Of a stretch of 64,000 bases of DNA, positions 25,937 to 37,682 are shown one piece after another; within the stretch, counting starts at the first letter, position 1; the number at the start of each line of letters is the position of its first letter. A program made the position numbers and the translations under genes. The stretch spans positions 13,297,651 to 13,361,650 of the forward strand of contig NC_058063.1 in assembly GCF_020085105.1 (NCBI RefSeq), read 5' to 3'. The notes under the pieces are model-generated. The model had not been told where the DNA came from. It saw nothing but the letters and a program-made list of their open reading frames with translations, and made no database searches. Origin of the DNA: Siniperca chuatsi (taxonomy: Eukaryota; Chordata; Actinopteri; Centrarchiformes; Sinipercidae).

Positions 25937-28900
25937 AGTGCAGCAGCACTTCTACTGTTACCTGACTCTGTCCAAATGGAGATCAACAGGTCCACACAGA
26001 CAGGATCTGTCTCCTCAGCAGTGCTCTGACACTCATCTCACAGGCCTCATAAAACACTGTGACGCTACTAACTGCTGCAATCATTAATCAGAGTTTATTT
26101 AAAGCTACTATATAATCAATATTTTCATATTAACAATGGATCAAATGACTGTGTGTAATGTGAAAGGGTTCACTCGTAGTGATAAGCCCACAGAGAATTA
26201 TCATACTACTCTACAGTTCCTCTCAGTTCAATGGAGAATTTTAGCGTTTGTTTTTGTTTTTGTATGGAAGCCCTGAGGGGCAAGTTTCTAAGTCTGATCT
26301 AAAAAAAAAAATCTCTCCTGAGTTTATCACTTAAAAACAGGGAGAAAAAAAGTTTCTAAGTTCCTTACATTTTTATTTCATCTGTGAGACAGGTGGGGGA
26401 AAAAAGTTTTGCCCAGTGAAAAAGTTTTGGCAGGTTAAAACATTATTTTTTTGTGTTTGTTGTTGTAATACTTATTTCGGCCACAAGAGGCTGAACCACT
26501 ACACAATGTTCTAAATAGGACTCAAATCATTCATGTTCCTGACAAAAATACTTTTTTTCACCTGTGAAAACAGGTAACTAAAGTAAGAAAATGGATCACC
26601 AGAAATTTTTTCTCACTTGCCTCTCAGGGCTTCTGTCTAGCTGTTTACAACAAAAATTATTTAAAAACCCACTGTACACTCTGCTCAGCACCAAACGACA
26701 AAGTTAGTGACAATAGTGAATGTAGTGTAGCATTTAGCAGCTAAAGAGCTAGATATTTCCCTCAGAAGTGAGTGGAGAGCAAAATAGAGCTCAAAGTAGA
26801 TTAAATATTGGTCTTACATTTGTCAGGTGGGCAGAAACATAACTTCAAATGAATGCTAATGTTGCTACTTGTCTGTTCGAGGTGTAAACAAGCAACTGTT
26901 GCTGCCCCCAAGTGGCCAAAAAATCAAATAATTCAGGTTTAATGTGTCTTTTTGATGTCTTCTTCTTTTGATCAAACTCCAGGAGATATGTAAGGACCCC
27001 CGTCTGTTTGTTGATGGCATCAGCACTCGTGACTTGCACCAAGGCAGCCTGGGTAACTGTTGGATGGTGGCTGCCATTTCCTGCTTAGCATCTGAGCCAT
27101 CTCTGTGGAAGAAGGTTGTGTATTTGTGTTCCTTCCTCCTTTTTCCTCCTTGCCACCCGTCATCCTTTCTTTCTTGCTTTCTTCTTTCCCTCCTCTTTTC
27201 CTTTATTCATAGCTTAATCTCCCTCCTCTCCCAGGTGATCCCCGACCATGTGGAACAGGAGTGGAATCCAAAGCATCCTGACCTGTACGCAGGAATCTTC
27301 CATTTCCGGTTCTGGCGACTTGGCTGTTGGATGGATGTAGTTGTGGACGACCGTCTGCCGGTTAACGGGGATGGAGTGCTGCTCTTCTGCCGCTCAGCCA
27401 CACCACGAGAGTTTTGGAGCGCCCTGCTGGAGAAGGCCTACGCCAAGTAAGGGCTCTAGGACCACCTCTACCCCTCCTCAGGACTTAGTCTACTCTCAGT
27501 CACCCTCTTGTTAGTACTATATGTATTTAACAACTACAAACACATAGTACGTCCTGGCAAAACACCATTCTCCCAAGTAATTATGTCTACATTGGATGAT
27601 TCTACACCTTGCAATTTATGTCCAGTGCCAACTCAGGAAGTAGTGTGCCCCGAATGTAATGAGTGTAAGTTGGGGTGGTGGATAGTTGTGAAACCCGTCA
27701 GAAATCGGCAATTAACTTAAGCCTTTATATTAACTGTCACCACAATCTTTCCCTTTCTACTTCTTGGTCTTCAAAACAAACACCTGTGGAGCGGGACATG
27801 GAAAAGGGAGAAGAGGGGCACAGCCGTTAATCACTCAGTCAATCTATCTGGTTACTCTTTAGGTTAAACGGCTGTTATGAGGCCCTGGAGGGAGGAAACA
27901 CTGCAGAGGCACTGATCGATTTCACTGGTGGGGTTTCGGAGCCCCTCAGCCTGGACCATGAGGCCCTCAGCCTGCACACTGACCAGAGGAGGGCGTTCTT
28001 CCAGGTGCTGGCCAAGTGCCACGAACGCAAAGCCCTCATTACCTGCTCCATACGGGTAGGGCCTAATATCTCTGAGCATCTTAAAACAAAAACGATGTGT
28101 AATATGTTATAAATGTGGTGACTAAGATAAATTAAGTTCAGTGTATTTTACATTTCTCAGCCAGCAGAGGGGGAGACAGTGGAGTCGGTGCTGGACTGTG
28201 GTCTGGTACGAGGACACGCCTACGGGATCACAGCAGTAAGGAAGGTGAGGCTGGGGGAAAAGCTGCTGAAGACAGGTGGGATGTCCCGACTCTTCATGGT
28301 GCGCATGAGGAACCCGTGGGGGACCACAGACTGGACGGGAGCCTGGAGTCAGGGGTGAGGGTACTGAACTTTGGCTTCATCTGCCACATGTCTGACTGCT
28401 GAGTACATCATTCATTTTGCTGGAGCTGTGGGAATAAAGCCTCTGCTGACATTTAACAGTGTCAGTCTGTTATACAACATTTTATAGTGCCACTACAACT
28501 TTTTTGGACAATTTCTGACATTTTACAATAGTTTTGGAATTGTTTTATGAGGGGACATCTGTCATTTACATTATGGAAGTCTGAGAAACTCTGAAAATGG
28601 CCAAAACGGACCCATAAAGGTTTCCAGAAGTTGAAACACTACTTGTATTTTTCATATGTCATTTCCAGTGTGTTGGACCTTGCAGCTCTGCATTTTTTTC
28701 TTCTGCCTTTGACATTATTGTCCTTGCACGCCGCCTGCAGGTCGCAGCAGTGGCAACAGATGAGTCGTGCAGAGAGGGAGAAGATGGGCCTCATTGTTCG
28801 AGACGTCGGGGAGTTCTGGTAGATTTTCATTCTTTATTATTTGTTTGGATCCACATTGTCTTCCGTAACGTAGCTGCTAGTTTTCCTGGTGTCCACATAA

Positions 28901-31900
28901 AATAATAAATAAAAAAAACACAATTTAAATGAAACAATACAAACCTATACAACAAACCTAAAACTACCAAAAATCAACAATAAAAAGAAACCAAGAAAAA
29001 ACAACAATAACTAAATCAAAGTTACATTCATGTGCATTACAGCCTCTTTTTTAACTTTTAACTTTTTGGATTTTACTTTTGATCAGTGGTGGAAGAAGAA
29101 ATCCGGTAATACCACAGTGTAGAATTACATTACATACATTGCATTCCAAACCTTACTTAAGTAAAAGTACACATACACAGTACACAAACATATTAGCTTC
29201 AAAATATACTTAAAGTACCAAAAGTAAAAGTACACATTCTGCAGAATGGCCCATTTCAGAATAATATACATATTACTGGATTATAATTATTGATGCATAA
29301 ATGTGTTCATCACTTTAATGTTGCAGCCGGTTAAGGTGGAGGTAATTTTAATCACTTTATATACTGCTGGGTAGCTTAACCTATAATAAATGCATCATAA
29401 TTTATTAGTTGATTTATATTTTATATTAATAATCTCAATCTAGAATCAAATAAATGTAGTGGAGTAAAAAATACAATATATGCCTCTGAAATGTAGTGGA
29501 GTAGAAGTAGAAAGTAGCATAAAATGGAAATACTACAAGTCATTTATGTATGTCACACACATCAGCATGGAAAGAACAATGGAGAATTAATGTGGCTGCT
29601 GTAAAATAAGATTTAAAAAGTGGGCACGTAGCATGATTTATATCCATATATCTTGTTATTCTCATGCTAATTTATTTTCTCTGCTTTTCCTCAGGATGGA
29701 GTTCAAGGATTTCTGTCACTACTTCACAGATGTGGTGGTGTGCCGGCTGGTGGAGAGGGCTCTGCTGTGGCCGAGCTCTCACTGGAGGGAAGTGCGGCAC
29801 TATGGGGAGTGGGGTCCGGCTCCCACTTCCCCGGGAACACCTCCATCCACCGTCCTCCACGGCAACCACACGCTGAGCTTGGGGAAGAGCAACAGCAAAC
29901 CCGGAGGGACCAAGCAGCGAGGTAACTGGAAGGAGGCCAGACTTGGGGAGAGTCAGCAGGAGGGAGGGAAAGGAGGAAGGTGTCAGCGAGATAAGGCTGT
30001 GAAAGAAGTGACAAAGGAAGATGATAGTGGAGAGGTGGGAGGATGGGAGGCACAGACGGATAAGAGGAGTCGATGTGGAGGATGCATCAACCACAGAGAC
30101 ACTTTCCTACACAATCCACAGGTAACACTGAAGTGGAAACTCTAAGTATTTCGATGAGTGCAAGAATTTTGAACATGATTTTTCTTTCTGGCTTTCTAGT
30201 TCATGTTTGAGGTGAAAGGCAAAGAGGAGGAGGTGCTGATCTGTCTGCAGCAGGAGGACAGGAGGATACGGAGGAAAGACGGGGAGGGAGAAAACCTGCC
30301 TATCGGCTTTGAGGTGCTGAAGGTGAGCAGTTCATGGACCGAAATGTGAACACACACCTTTTAAATTCCCAACACAAACAAAAAAAAATCCCTTCCCTGC
30401 TGCCCTGCTTGTCGTGGCCCAGGTGGAGGTGAACCGCTGCAGCCGGGTGCAGTGTGTGGTGGAGCAGGCGGCCAGCTCGGTCTACATGGACTCCCGCAGT
30501 GTGACGCTGAAGGGGACTCTGGCTCCAGGCCGCTACGTCGTGCTGCCCACCACCTTCCTGCCAGGCGCCACGGGACGCTTCCTTCTACGTCTCTTTTCCC
30601 ATTCCCACGTCCAACTCAGGTGTGTGACACAGTGTGTGTGTATGTTTGATAGTGGCAAAAAAGTTGTTTCTTAAAATATCTACACCTAAAAATATTAGGT
30701 CAACATAACAGAACGTCACACAGAACGTTTAGATCTGTGATGCTGCGTCTGGTATCTTCTGTTGAATGAGGTTTGAATGAGAAATGGAAACTGCTTCAAA
30801 TGCTTTCCAGAGGATTTTATCCCCAATGTTTGAAACAACAAATGTAAAAATTTAAATTAAATGCAGATTAAATCACTGTGGTGTTATATCAGTTTGCATA
30901 GATACAGTGCATGTATTTATATATATAATACTTTATTGCAAGAGTGCATAATGTAGATTTACACTTGCTTACATATGATGGTATTCATAATTCTAGCACT
31001 CTTACAATATTTGTATATTTTACAATGGAAGAGAAAGCCAATGAATAAACAAAAAAATAACATATAATCACTTAGGCCATCAGTTTAACGTTGAACTGAT
31101 CAGCACTGTTACTTCTTGAATATATATATGAAAATATATATTGTATATATGCATATATATATATACAGTAACAGTACGTTTCTTACTCTCAGATTTAACT
31201 TAATCTGTTCCTCTTCAACCCTCATGCCAATCTTTTTTGTGTAGGGAATTGAGGGAGGATTTGCCGTCTCCCTCTGTGTTCCAGTGTTTTCTACCTCAAC
31301 CCACTTTGGTGACCACAGTCCACCTCCGCAGGGCGTCAGGACTCAGCTCTCCCAAACAGACAGGTGGCTTAGCACCAGAACACATCTCCTGCAGTTTAAC
31401 GGATAGAAGAGGGAAGAAAAAGTCAGAAAAACACACCTGGGGGCGCACACTTGTTGCTTGCATGTAGCTTTCTTACCAATGAACCAGCGCTAAACATCTG
31501 TTTTGTATTTTTGTTAGTCTCTTAATGACATCTGTCAAATTGACATAATTTCAGAAAGCTCCTGCATGAATGTGGTAGCGGACCTACTTCTACTCAGAGG
31601 TGGAAGAAGTATTCAAATCTTTGACTTAAGTAAATGTACCAACACCGCAATGTATAAGTACTCCACTACAAGTAAAAGTCATTCATTTGAAATCTTAAGT
31701 AAAAGTACAGAAGTATTATTAAAAATGTTCTTAAAGTATCAAAAGTGAAAGTAATTGTTCTGCGAATTGTATATTATTATATTTTACATTATTATATTAT
31801 TAATACTGATGAATCAAATGCACAACGTAGCATTAAATGAAGCTAGTTTACACTAGCTTATACAGTGAAATTAGCTAGTTTAGTCCAGTGGTTCTCAACC

Positions 31901-32560
31901 TAGGGGTCATGCCCCTCTAAAGGGTCACAAAATAAATCTGAGAGGTCATGAGATGATTAATGGGAGAGCAAAGACTGCAACACAAATTTCTAATAACATG
32001 TTGGACTTTTCTCTAATCTTTGATTTTTTGTGAAATATTGGATAATTTGACCTCTTTGGGATTTGAACTGTTATTTAAATTAAGCCATCTGAAAGGTTTA
32101 AATGGGGAAAAGTCCCATCAACAAATCATAGACATCTGAGACACGACAATGAGGCCAAACTAGACCAGCCTCTGGCTTAATCTTTAATTTATTGTATTTT
32201 ATAAACTGATCATATATTTTTTTTAATGTACAATCTTAATCTGAAAAGTAACTAGTAACTACAGCTGTCAGATACATGTAGTGCAGTAAAAAACACAATA
32301 TTTCCCTCTGAAATGTAGTGGAGTAGAAGTATAAAGTTGCACAAAATGGAAATACTTAATAATTATTTACACCTTGTTGTGTTGTGTGTTATGGTCCACA
32401 GCTCCAGATGTGTACGCCGTAGTGCGCTGTGAGAATGACACCATAAGGACGCGGGTTTTCAAGGCGGAGGGAAACCCTGAGTTCAACCTCAGAGCCCTCT
32501 TCTACAGGAGATACCCCAGCACACACATCTCTATTGAGGTTTGACACATTCATATTCCCT

Positions 32561-32596
<36 letters not shown>

Positions 32597-32816
32597 TAAT
32601 ATGCACACACAATCCTAGGCTACGTCTTGTTGTGTGCAGTTATGGAGCAGAGGTCTGCTGTGGGACTCGGAGGTCGGCGGGGCTCGACTCCAGACGGCGG
32701 AGTCTGAGAGGAATCAGAGCCGTGTGATTGAGCTACGAGGCGGCCAGTCCCGCTCAGGATACCGACGGTGCATCTACGTTGAGACGTCCTCCAGCGTCTG
32801 CCTCACAGACTTGTGA
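24185..32816 (+). CDS. Calpain-5-like cysteine protease (TRA-3/PalB-type, C2-ended)
   Basis: Twelve exons give 2154 nt, 717 aa: 24185-24349, 26983-27114, 27235-27446, 27863-28055, 28161-28354, 28741-28818, 29695-30121, 30200-30322, 30423-30619, 31245-31363, 32402-32538, 32640-32816. All junctions are GT/AG and in phase. Calpains are intracellular Ca2+-dependent proteases. The protease core keeps the triad: Cys81 (GSLGNCW), His253 (RGHAYGIT) and Asn285 (RMRNPWG). This excludes calpain-6, which lacks the Cys. Other matches to CAPN5 are [23 protein letters not shown] and [16 protein letters not shown]2-like domain follows (about 430-590) and a terminal C2 (about 610-717; [13 protein letters not shown]). 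There is no EF-hand domain. Human CAPN5 has 640 aa; the excess is mainly an insert of ~80 residues (about 353-432) in exon 7. The start is the ATG preceding [18 protein letters not shown]. Which calpain-5 duplicate this is cannot be settled here. Confidence 0.93.
25697..25742. repeat. (CA)n microsatellite in calpain intron 1
   Basis: About 22 CA units in the first intron of the calpain-5-like gene; a GT-rich array of opposite polarity lies ~160 bp further on. Confidence 0.95.
25900..25938. repeat. (GT)n microsatellite in calpain intron 1
   Basis: About 19 GT units with one TT interruption. With the CA array 160 bp upstream it forms a potential inverted pair in the pre-mRNA. Confidence 0.9.
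26099..26942. mobile_element. TTAA-flanked small DNA element, interrupted by a second element
   Basis: The block begins TTAA-AGCTACTATATAATC and ends AATAATTCAGG-TTTAA next to exon 2. The outer parts match copies at 42910-43130 and 46380-46545, for example GACTGTGTGTAATGTG, GAGAATTATCA, CAAATGAATGCTAATG and TTGCTGCCCCCAAGTGGCC. The middle (26262-26640) does not match and has its own inverted ends. No coding capacity. It occupies the last ~850 bp of calpain intron 1 and stops 40 bp before the exon. Confidence 0.6.
26262..26640. mobile_element. Small TIR element nested inside the TTAA-flanked element
   Basis: The left end reads GGAAGCCCTGAGGGGCAAGT and the right end read in reverse complement gives AGAAGCCCTGAGAGGCAAGT. 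The inside is A/T-rich with several TTTCTAAGTT-like words and has no reading frame. The flanking sequence is one older repeat, so this copy inserted second. Confidence 0.6.
29084..29560. mobile_element. CAGTGGTGGAA-family TIR element in calpain intron 6
   Basis: Begins CAGTGGTGGAAGAAG and contains the family words ACTTAAGTAAAAGTACA, GCAGAATGGCCCATTTCAGA, GCTGGGTAGCTTAACC and GTAGTGGAGTAGAAGTAGAAAGTAGC. It is non-coding and lies in the plus orientation between exons 6 and 7. Confidence 0.65.
31595..32370. mobile_element. CAGTGGTGGAA-family TIR element, interrupted, in calpain intron 10
   Basis: The left half (from AGAGGTGGAAGAAGTATTC) and right half (ending GTGGAGTAGAAGTATAAAGTTGC) match the other copies. 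An unrelated repeat (31886-32165) sits between them. It lies in intron 10 and ends about 30 bp before exon 11. Confidence 0.6.
31886..32165. mobile_element. hAT-like non-autonomous repeat fragment
   Basis: Starts CAGTGGTTCTCAACCTAGGG and continues with AAAGGGTCACAAAATAAAT and GAGGTCATGAGATGATTAA. I recognise this start as a common vertebrate/fish hAT-type repeat. The matching inverted right end is missing, so it is truncated. It lies within an older TIR element. Confidence 0.5.
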
Positions 32817-34449
32817 GAGCATCGTCTGGTTGCCCTGGTAACTACATCAAGCCATGGCAACCGCAGTCCTCTCAGGTGGAAGTTGATGGACAAACAGCAG
32901 TTCTGATGAACTAATTCATAAACCTCGCGTGTTTGACAGATCCTAAAAATATAAACAACAAAGGTGCTTTAGTTGCATTGACACATTTTGCACTTATAGA
33001 GGTATTTCAAATTAAAACTGAGTAAATACTGTCTCAGCAAAGTGACTGTGAGTGAGAGTAAATTAAGTTGTTATTATTTAAAAGATGTTCTGTGGTTATC
33101 TGCTGGACAGATATGCAGGTCGACCTTCGTGACTTCAGCAGTCTTTAAAAAAAAACTAACTGCTGCCAAAATATGTTTTTTGTGTGTTATTATATTTAAT
33201 ATATTATTAGTTCTGTTGTTGTCATGTGTTTTTTTTTTGCTGTTGTTGTTGCTGTCATTAAAACGGTTGTAATTTTTACAATTATTATGTAAATATTCAT
33301 TTGCATTTGTGTTTTGAAAACATTTTCTTAAGATTAAATAATTGTGTGCATGTTTTCATTTTCATTATTATAGCTAAATATCACAATTTATTAAAGTCAA
33401 TTTATGTCATGTTTAAATTATTAAACTGATACGACACACACTTTAGCATTCAGCCCAGACAGATTTGTTGCAACAGGTTTGCATTCCTGCACATGTCTCT
33501 TCATGAAATTTTGCTGACTTCACATGGCCTCCTATCTTTAGGTGATTAGACAAGACGAAAATGAGTAGACAGAAAATGTGCACTATTGAAGTGTGAGAGT
33601 GAATGTTTGAGCATAGATGGCAATGCAAAGGCAGAAATGTTGCATTTTGAGATGTTGTGCTCGTCTAACCTTAAAATCAAACTTAAAAAGAGAAAATAAG
33701 AGAATTAAAGAGCATGAACATTTTGCTGATATACTCTTTTACAAAATTACATTTCTACCTTTTTAATCATATCAAGATACACTGTCACAGACTTGACTGC
33801 AACATTACTGCAGCTGATACCATTCAGGGGAATGCAGTGTAGCCACAGCTGTATGTGGCCAAACCATAGCTCTGTTTCAATGCAAAACTATGCAAACATA
33901 AGAAAAAAAGGCAACGGCTCATTCAACCATTATCTGCTCTCGTTTGACAGCATTTGTTTATCATGAGTCTGAGCCTGTTATATGTGAGTGCTGCTTTTGA
34001 AAGTGAAGGATCTTAAACTACCGTGACCTGTGTTTGAAGTGCGTTTTTAACTGTTGCACATGTTTTTATAACTCAGTAAGGTTTTAGTACTTTGGTGCAA
34101 TCATACTGTGATACTTTATTTCTATTTATCCATCTATTTGATCTGCATTTCGTGCCACTTTAATAACTTTTACAGCTTAGATTTTTCTTTTAGACTCTTA
34201 GATGCCTCAAAGGTTGAAAAATCTCCAGTATTTCACATGAAAAAAGCTAAATTTAGAGATATAAACAATTTTTATAAAATGATTATTTTTAGCTATCCCC
34301 CGTTAATCATCTTGACTCTACAGATTTATCTTGGGACCTCATGTGCAGTGGTTCCCAGGCTGACCCATGTTGATGTAATTTGGGGTTTTATCATGAAAAG
34401 GGAGTGAAGAAATATACATTTTCAGGCCTATAATGTGATGTGTAAGAAC
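32817..34449. other. Calpain 3' UTR and intergenic sequence
   Basis: The calpain 3' UTR begins here. ATTAAA at about 33258 is the nearest plausible poly(A) signal. The remainder to 34.45 kb is AT-rich and shows no recognised exon or repeat. Confidence 0.4.
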
Positions 34450-34726
34450 ACCAGTGGTGGAAAGTAACTAAGTACATTTACTCAAGTACTATTCATTAGC
34501 ACAATTTTGAGGTATTTGTACTTTAAATAAGTATTTCAATTTTCTGCTACTTTATAATACTTTTTACTCCACTACATTTATTTGATAACCTTATTTACTA
34601 GTTACTTTGCAGATTTAGATTAATAATACAAAATATAATAAACCAGTAAATTATGATGTATTATTATGGATAGAAAACCTTTACTGATCCTTTGGTGAAA
34701 TTCACATGCTACCCAGCAGTATATAT

Positions 34727-34755
<29 letters not shown>
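34727..34755. repeat. (TA)n at the 5' junction of the LINE
   Basis: About 14 TA units directly before the LINE open frame. Related TATATATATACACACA follows its 3' end at about 35609. Confidence 0.9.
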
Positions 34756-34757
<2 letters not shown>

Positions 34758-35625
34758 GGAAGAGGTGCTGGAGGAAGGACCATCATGGGAGGACAAACCC
34801 GTACACGGGATGTACCACCGGAACATAACTGAAGTGGCTGATATCAAGAAATCCTACCAATGGCTAGAGCGGGCCGGACTGAAGGACAGCACAGAGGCAC
34901 TCATCATGGCTGCACAGGAGCAGGCCCTGAGCACCAGAGCAATAGAGGACCAGATCTACCACACCAGACAAGACCCAAGGTGTAGGCTGTGCAAAGAGGC
35001 CCCTGAGACAATCCAGCACATAACTGCAGGGTGTAAGATGCTGGCAGGAAAAGCATACATGGAGCGCCATAACCAAGTAGCTGGCATAGTGTACAGGAAC
35101 ATCTGCACTGAGTATGGACTGGAAACCCCGAGGTCAAAGTGGGAAACACCTCCAAAGGTGGTAGAGAATGACCGAGCCAAGATCCTGTGGGACTTCCAGA
35201 TTCAGACTGACAGAATGGTAATGGCGAACCAACCAGACATCGTGGTGGTGGACAAACAGAAGAGGAAAGCCGTTGTGGTTGACGTGGCAATACCAAGTGA
35301 TGGCAACATCAGGAAAAAGGAACATGAGAAATTAGATAAGTACCAAGGGCTCAGAGAAGAGCTGGAGAAGGCCTGGAAGGTGAAGGCAACAGTGGTGCCC
35401 GTGGTCATCGGAGCACTCGGGGCAGTGACCCCCAAACTGGAGCAGTGGCTACAGCAGATCCCTGGAAGAACACCAGACATCTCGGTCCAGAAGAGTGCAG
35501 TACTAGGAACAGCAAAGATACTGCGCAGAACCCTCAAGCTCCCAGGCCTCTGGTAGAGGACCCGAGCTCGAAGGATGAGACCACCTGCGGAGGGTGAAGG
35601 ACAAAGTTTATATATATACACACAT
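34756..35625 (+). mobile_element. 5'-truncated RLE-type LINE (R2/R4/Dong/Rex6-like), C-terminal part
   Basis: An uninterrupted frame of 266 codons (34756-35556) ends in a stop after RTLKLPGLW. It has a CCHC knuckle of the form C-x2-C-x8-H-x4-C (CRLCKEAPETIQHITAGC). A restriction-like endonuclease core follows (QPDIVVVDKQ, then VVVDVAIPSD, then KLDKYQGLREELEKAW). This order is the C-terminus of RLE-bearing non-LTR retrotransposons, whose endonuclease cuts the target. The reverse transcriptase is missing, so the copy was 5'-truncated on insertion. The clean frame suggests youth. The flanking TA tracts match the habit of R4/Dong-like elements of entering simple repeats. Exact clade is uncertain without a search. 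Confidence 0.8.
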
Positions 35626-35939
35626 GCACACATACATATGTATAGTGAAAAATAAACCCTGCATTTACCAGCTGCAACATTAAAGTAATGTACATGTACA
35701 AAAATGAAAATCCAATAATATAGCCTAATGTACATTATTCTGAAATGGGCCATTCTGCATAACGAGTCCTTTTACTTTTGGTACTTTAGTATATTTATAT
35801 GCTTTTGTACTTTCACTTAATCACATTTTGAATGCATGACCTTTACATGTAACAGAGCATTTCTACACTGTGGTATCGATACTTCTACTTAAGTAATAAG
35901 ATCTGAGTACTTCTTCCACCACTGAAGAATTCACAGGCT

Positions 35940-36072
35940 GACATCAGCTGACCGCGTGAACGTCTCTCTGAGCATGCGCGCTCCTGAGAGGAGGCGTTGC
36001 ATGATCTCACGGGGATGAGGCGCGGCTGTCAGCAGCAGGCAGCAGGCAGCGGCACGGTAAACTCTCTAGGTG
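35940..36072 (+). promoter_or_regulatory. Promoter and non-coding 5' exon of the first TMEM272-like gene
   Basis: A GC- and CpG-rich block (GAGCATGCGCGCTCC, GATGAGGCGCGGCTGTC, GCAGGCAGCGGCACGG) ends at a strong donor (CTAGGTG|gtaagtgtc, exon end 36072). GCATGCGCGC at 35972-35981 resembles an NRF1 site. The next acceptor on this strand that fits is at 38009, in the 5' UTR of the first TMEM272-like copy. The block starts only ~15 bp after the split TIR element. Confidence 0.5.
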
Positions 36073-37329
36073 GTAAGTGTCGGAGAATAAAACAACAAAC
36101 ACTGACTATTCACGCATTAGATTGCTACTTACACTAACCGGAGACTTTGTGCGGTTATATTTGTAGACGAAACCCATTGTCAGACACCAGAAGTTGACTT
36201 TATGTCGGTTTGTTACCGGAGCGGAGAACATTTACCTTAAAAATATAAGGCGCGGCTGCGGTTTGAAGTTATCTGCTGTGGTTTTACAGCATTTGTTTAG
36301 CATGTGAGTAAGGTTTTGTTCAAGTTTCAGTGTTGCTTTTGAAACTTTGAGGTTGAAAGTGATCTGAGTCGATTTTTATTTAGGCCTAAGTTACCTGGTG
36401 TAGGTTTTTGAAATTATTATATGAAACTGAACTATTAATAATTTAAAATGGGACCAAACCAGTTAATGTTTCAGCTTCACCTTACCCTAAATGTTCTTCA
36501 TTTCTTGTCAGTTTTTAAATCATAGTACACAGGTTGCTGTTCCTGTCACACCGGCTTTGTAAGGAATGCAGTCAAACCCTTTGGCTGTGGTTTAATTGGA
36601 GTAGTCTTTCTTCAAGTACTGCATGTGGTGTCTTGAATGCACACTGTATGCAATCAGGTCATTACTGTCTAATCACATTTCCAGTCTGTGCTGGACACTC
36701 ATAATTAGTAATTGAATGAACTCAATTGAATTTAGGATGGAATGAACTGAGGCTAAATTAACATGATACTCATCATGAGGAGTACAGCTCTACCTGTGAA
36801 AACTGCTGTGTAAAATCATATGTAGCTCTGGAGGGATGTTTTGGCAGAAAGCCTTAATTACAAACCTGAGGTGTGGTGTTTTAAAGAAGTGGGCATTCAA
36901 GAGGCATCAGGGGTCCTTATTGAAAAAAGCGTTCCAGTTGCATTATGGGAAATGTAGACATTTAAATACAAACACTTGGATGGCTTTACTAGAAACAGTG
37001 TTCTCTGTGCAACTTCCAGCAAAATGCAGCTGAATCAGGTGCTTCTCAGCTCAAGGACAGAGGACAAAAGGGACCGGAGCACACAGATTAATTCACAGCT
37101 TTTAATAGTGCGTTTTGACACTACTGTTTCTTCAAAGTCAAAATGGACACAGGCCTGAGGCAAACAACCTATATAGTCAACCTAAACCAGGTGTACAATT
37201 GTCATAGGATAACTAGTTGAACAGGGTTTCAAATCTATTGGATAATAAATCCAAGGGAGTTTATGGGCCGTATGTCCTAAGAACGCAGTTGTTTAATTTG
37301 AGAGCATGACTTATTGATTTCTGAACAGA

Positions 37330-37680
37330 TCTTTCTGCATTCCATGTCCGCAGACAGCTGCGGACTTGTACCTGTCACACGGACGCATACATGGTTCCAT
37401 TCATACTACAATGAGGGTCCAAGCAGGTGTTCCAAGCTCTGAGTAGTCTGCAGCCGGAGTTTGTTGCCTTTCTGTCCCAAGCACAGTGGCCTGACATAGC
37501 ACAAGATTTTTGGATGATTTGGAATGTTCCACTGTGGTTGGGCGCCATTGATGGAAAGCATGTGCAAATCAAAGTACCTCCAAAGTCCAGCGGCTACTTT
37601 AACTACAAACTACAAACGGACCTACTCCATTGCTTGCTATGTGTAAAGTCTGCATTGGGGTTCGCACATACATTGGTGGA
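37330..37680 (+). mobile_element. PIF/Harbinger transposase fragment
   Basis: A frame from about 37427 reads PDIAQDFW, then NVPLWLGAIDGKHVQIK, then PPKSSGYFNYK. The GAIDGKH-x-P-x-YFNYK arrangement is the first catalytic Asp region of Harbinger DDE transposases (HARBI1 family). Upstream sequence back to about 37330 reads in another frame with a stop, so the gene is broken. The rest of the DDE domain is missing where a different transposon end begins at 37683. It lies in the intron between the 5' exon and first coding exon of the TMEM272-like copy A. Confidence 0.75.
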
Positions 37681-37682
37681 TA

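Larger units (their letters stand above)
34450..35928. mobile_element. CAGTGGTGGAA-family TIR element split by a LINE fragment
   Basis: The left end is CAGTGGTGGAAAGTAACTAAG and the right end is GTACTTCTTCCACCACTG; the reverse complement of the right end matches the left (CAGTGGTGGAA). The left part runs to CTACCCAGCAGTATATATAA (about 34728). The right part resumes at about 35640 with CAGCTGCAACATTAAAGTAATG. In the copy at 49690-50108 the two parts are nearly adjacent, which shows the uninterrupted site. Confidence 0.7.

Noticed and set aside
29633-30145. Reading the calpain exon 7 frame as a separate 170-aa gene
   Set aside because: Splice sites at 29694/29695 and 30121/30122 and the phase match with neighbours show that it is one exon.
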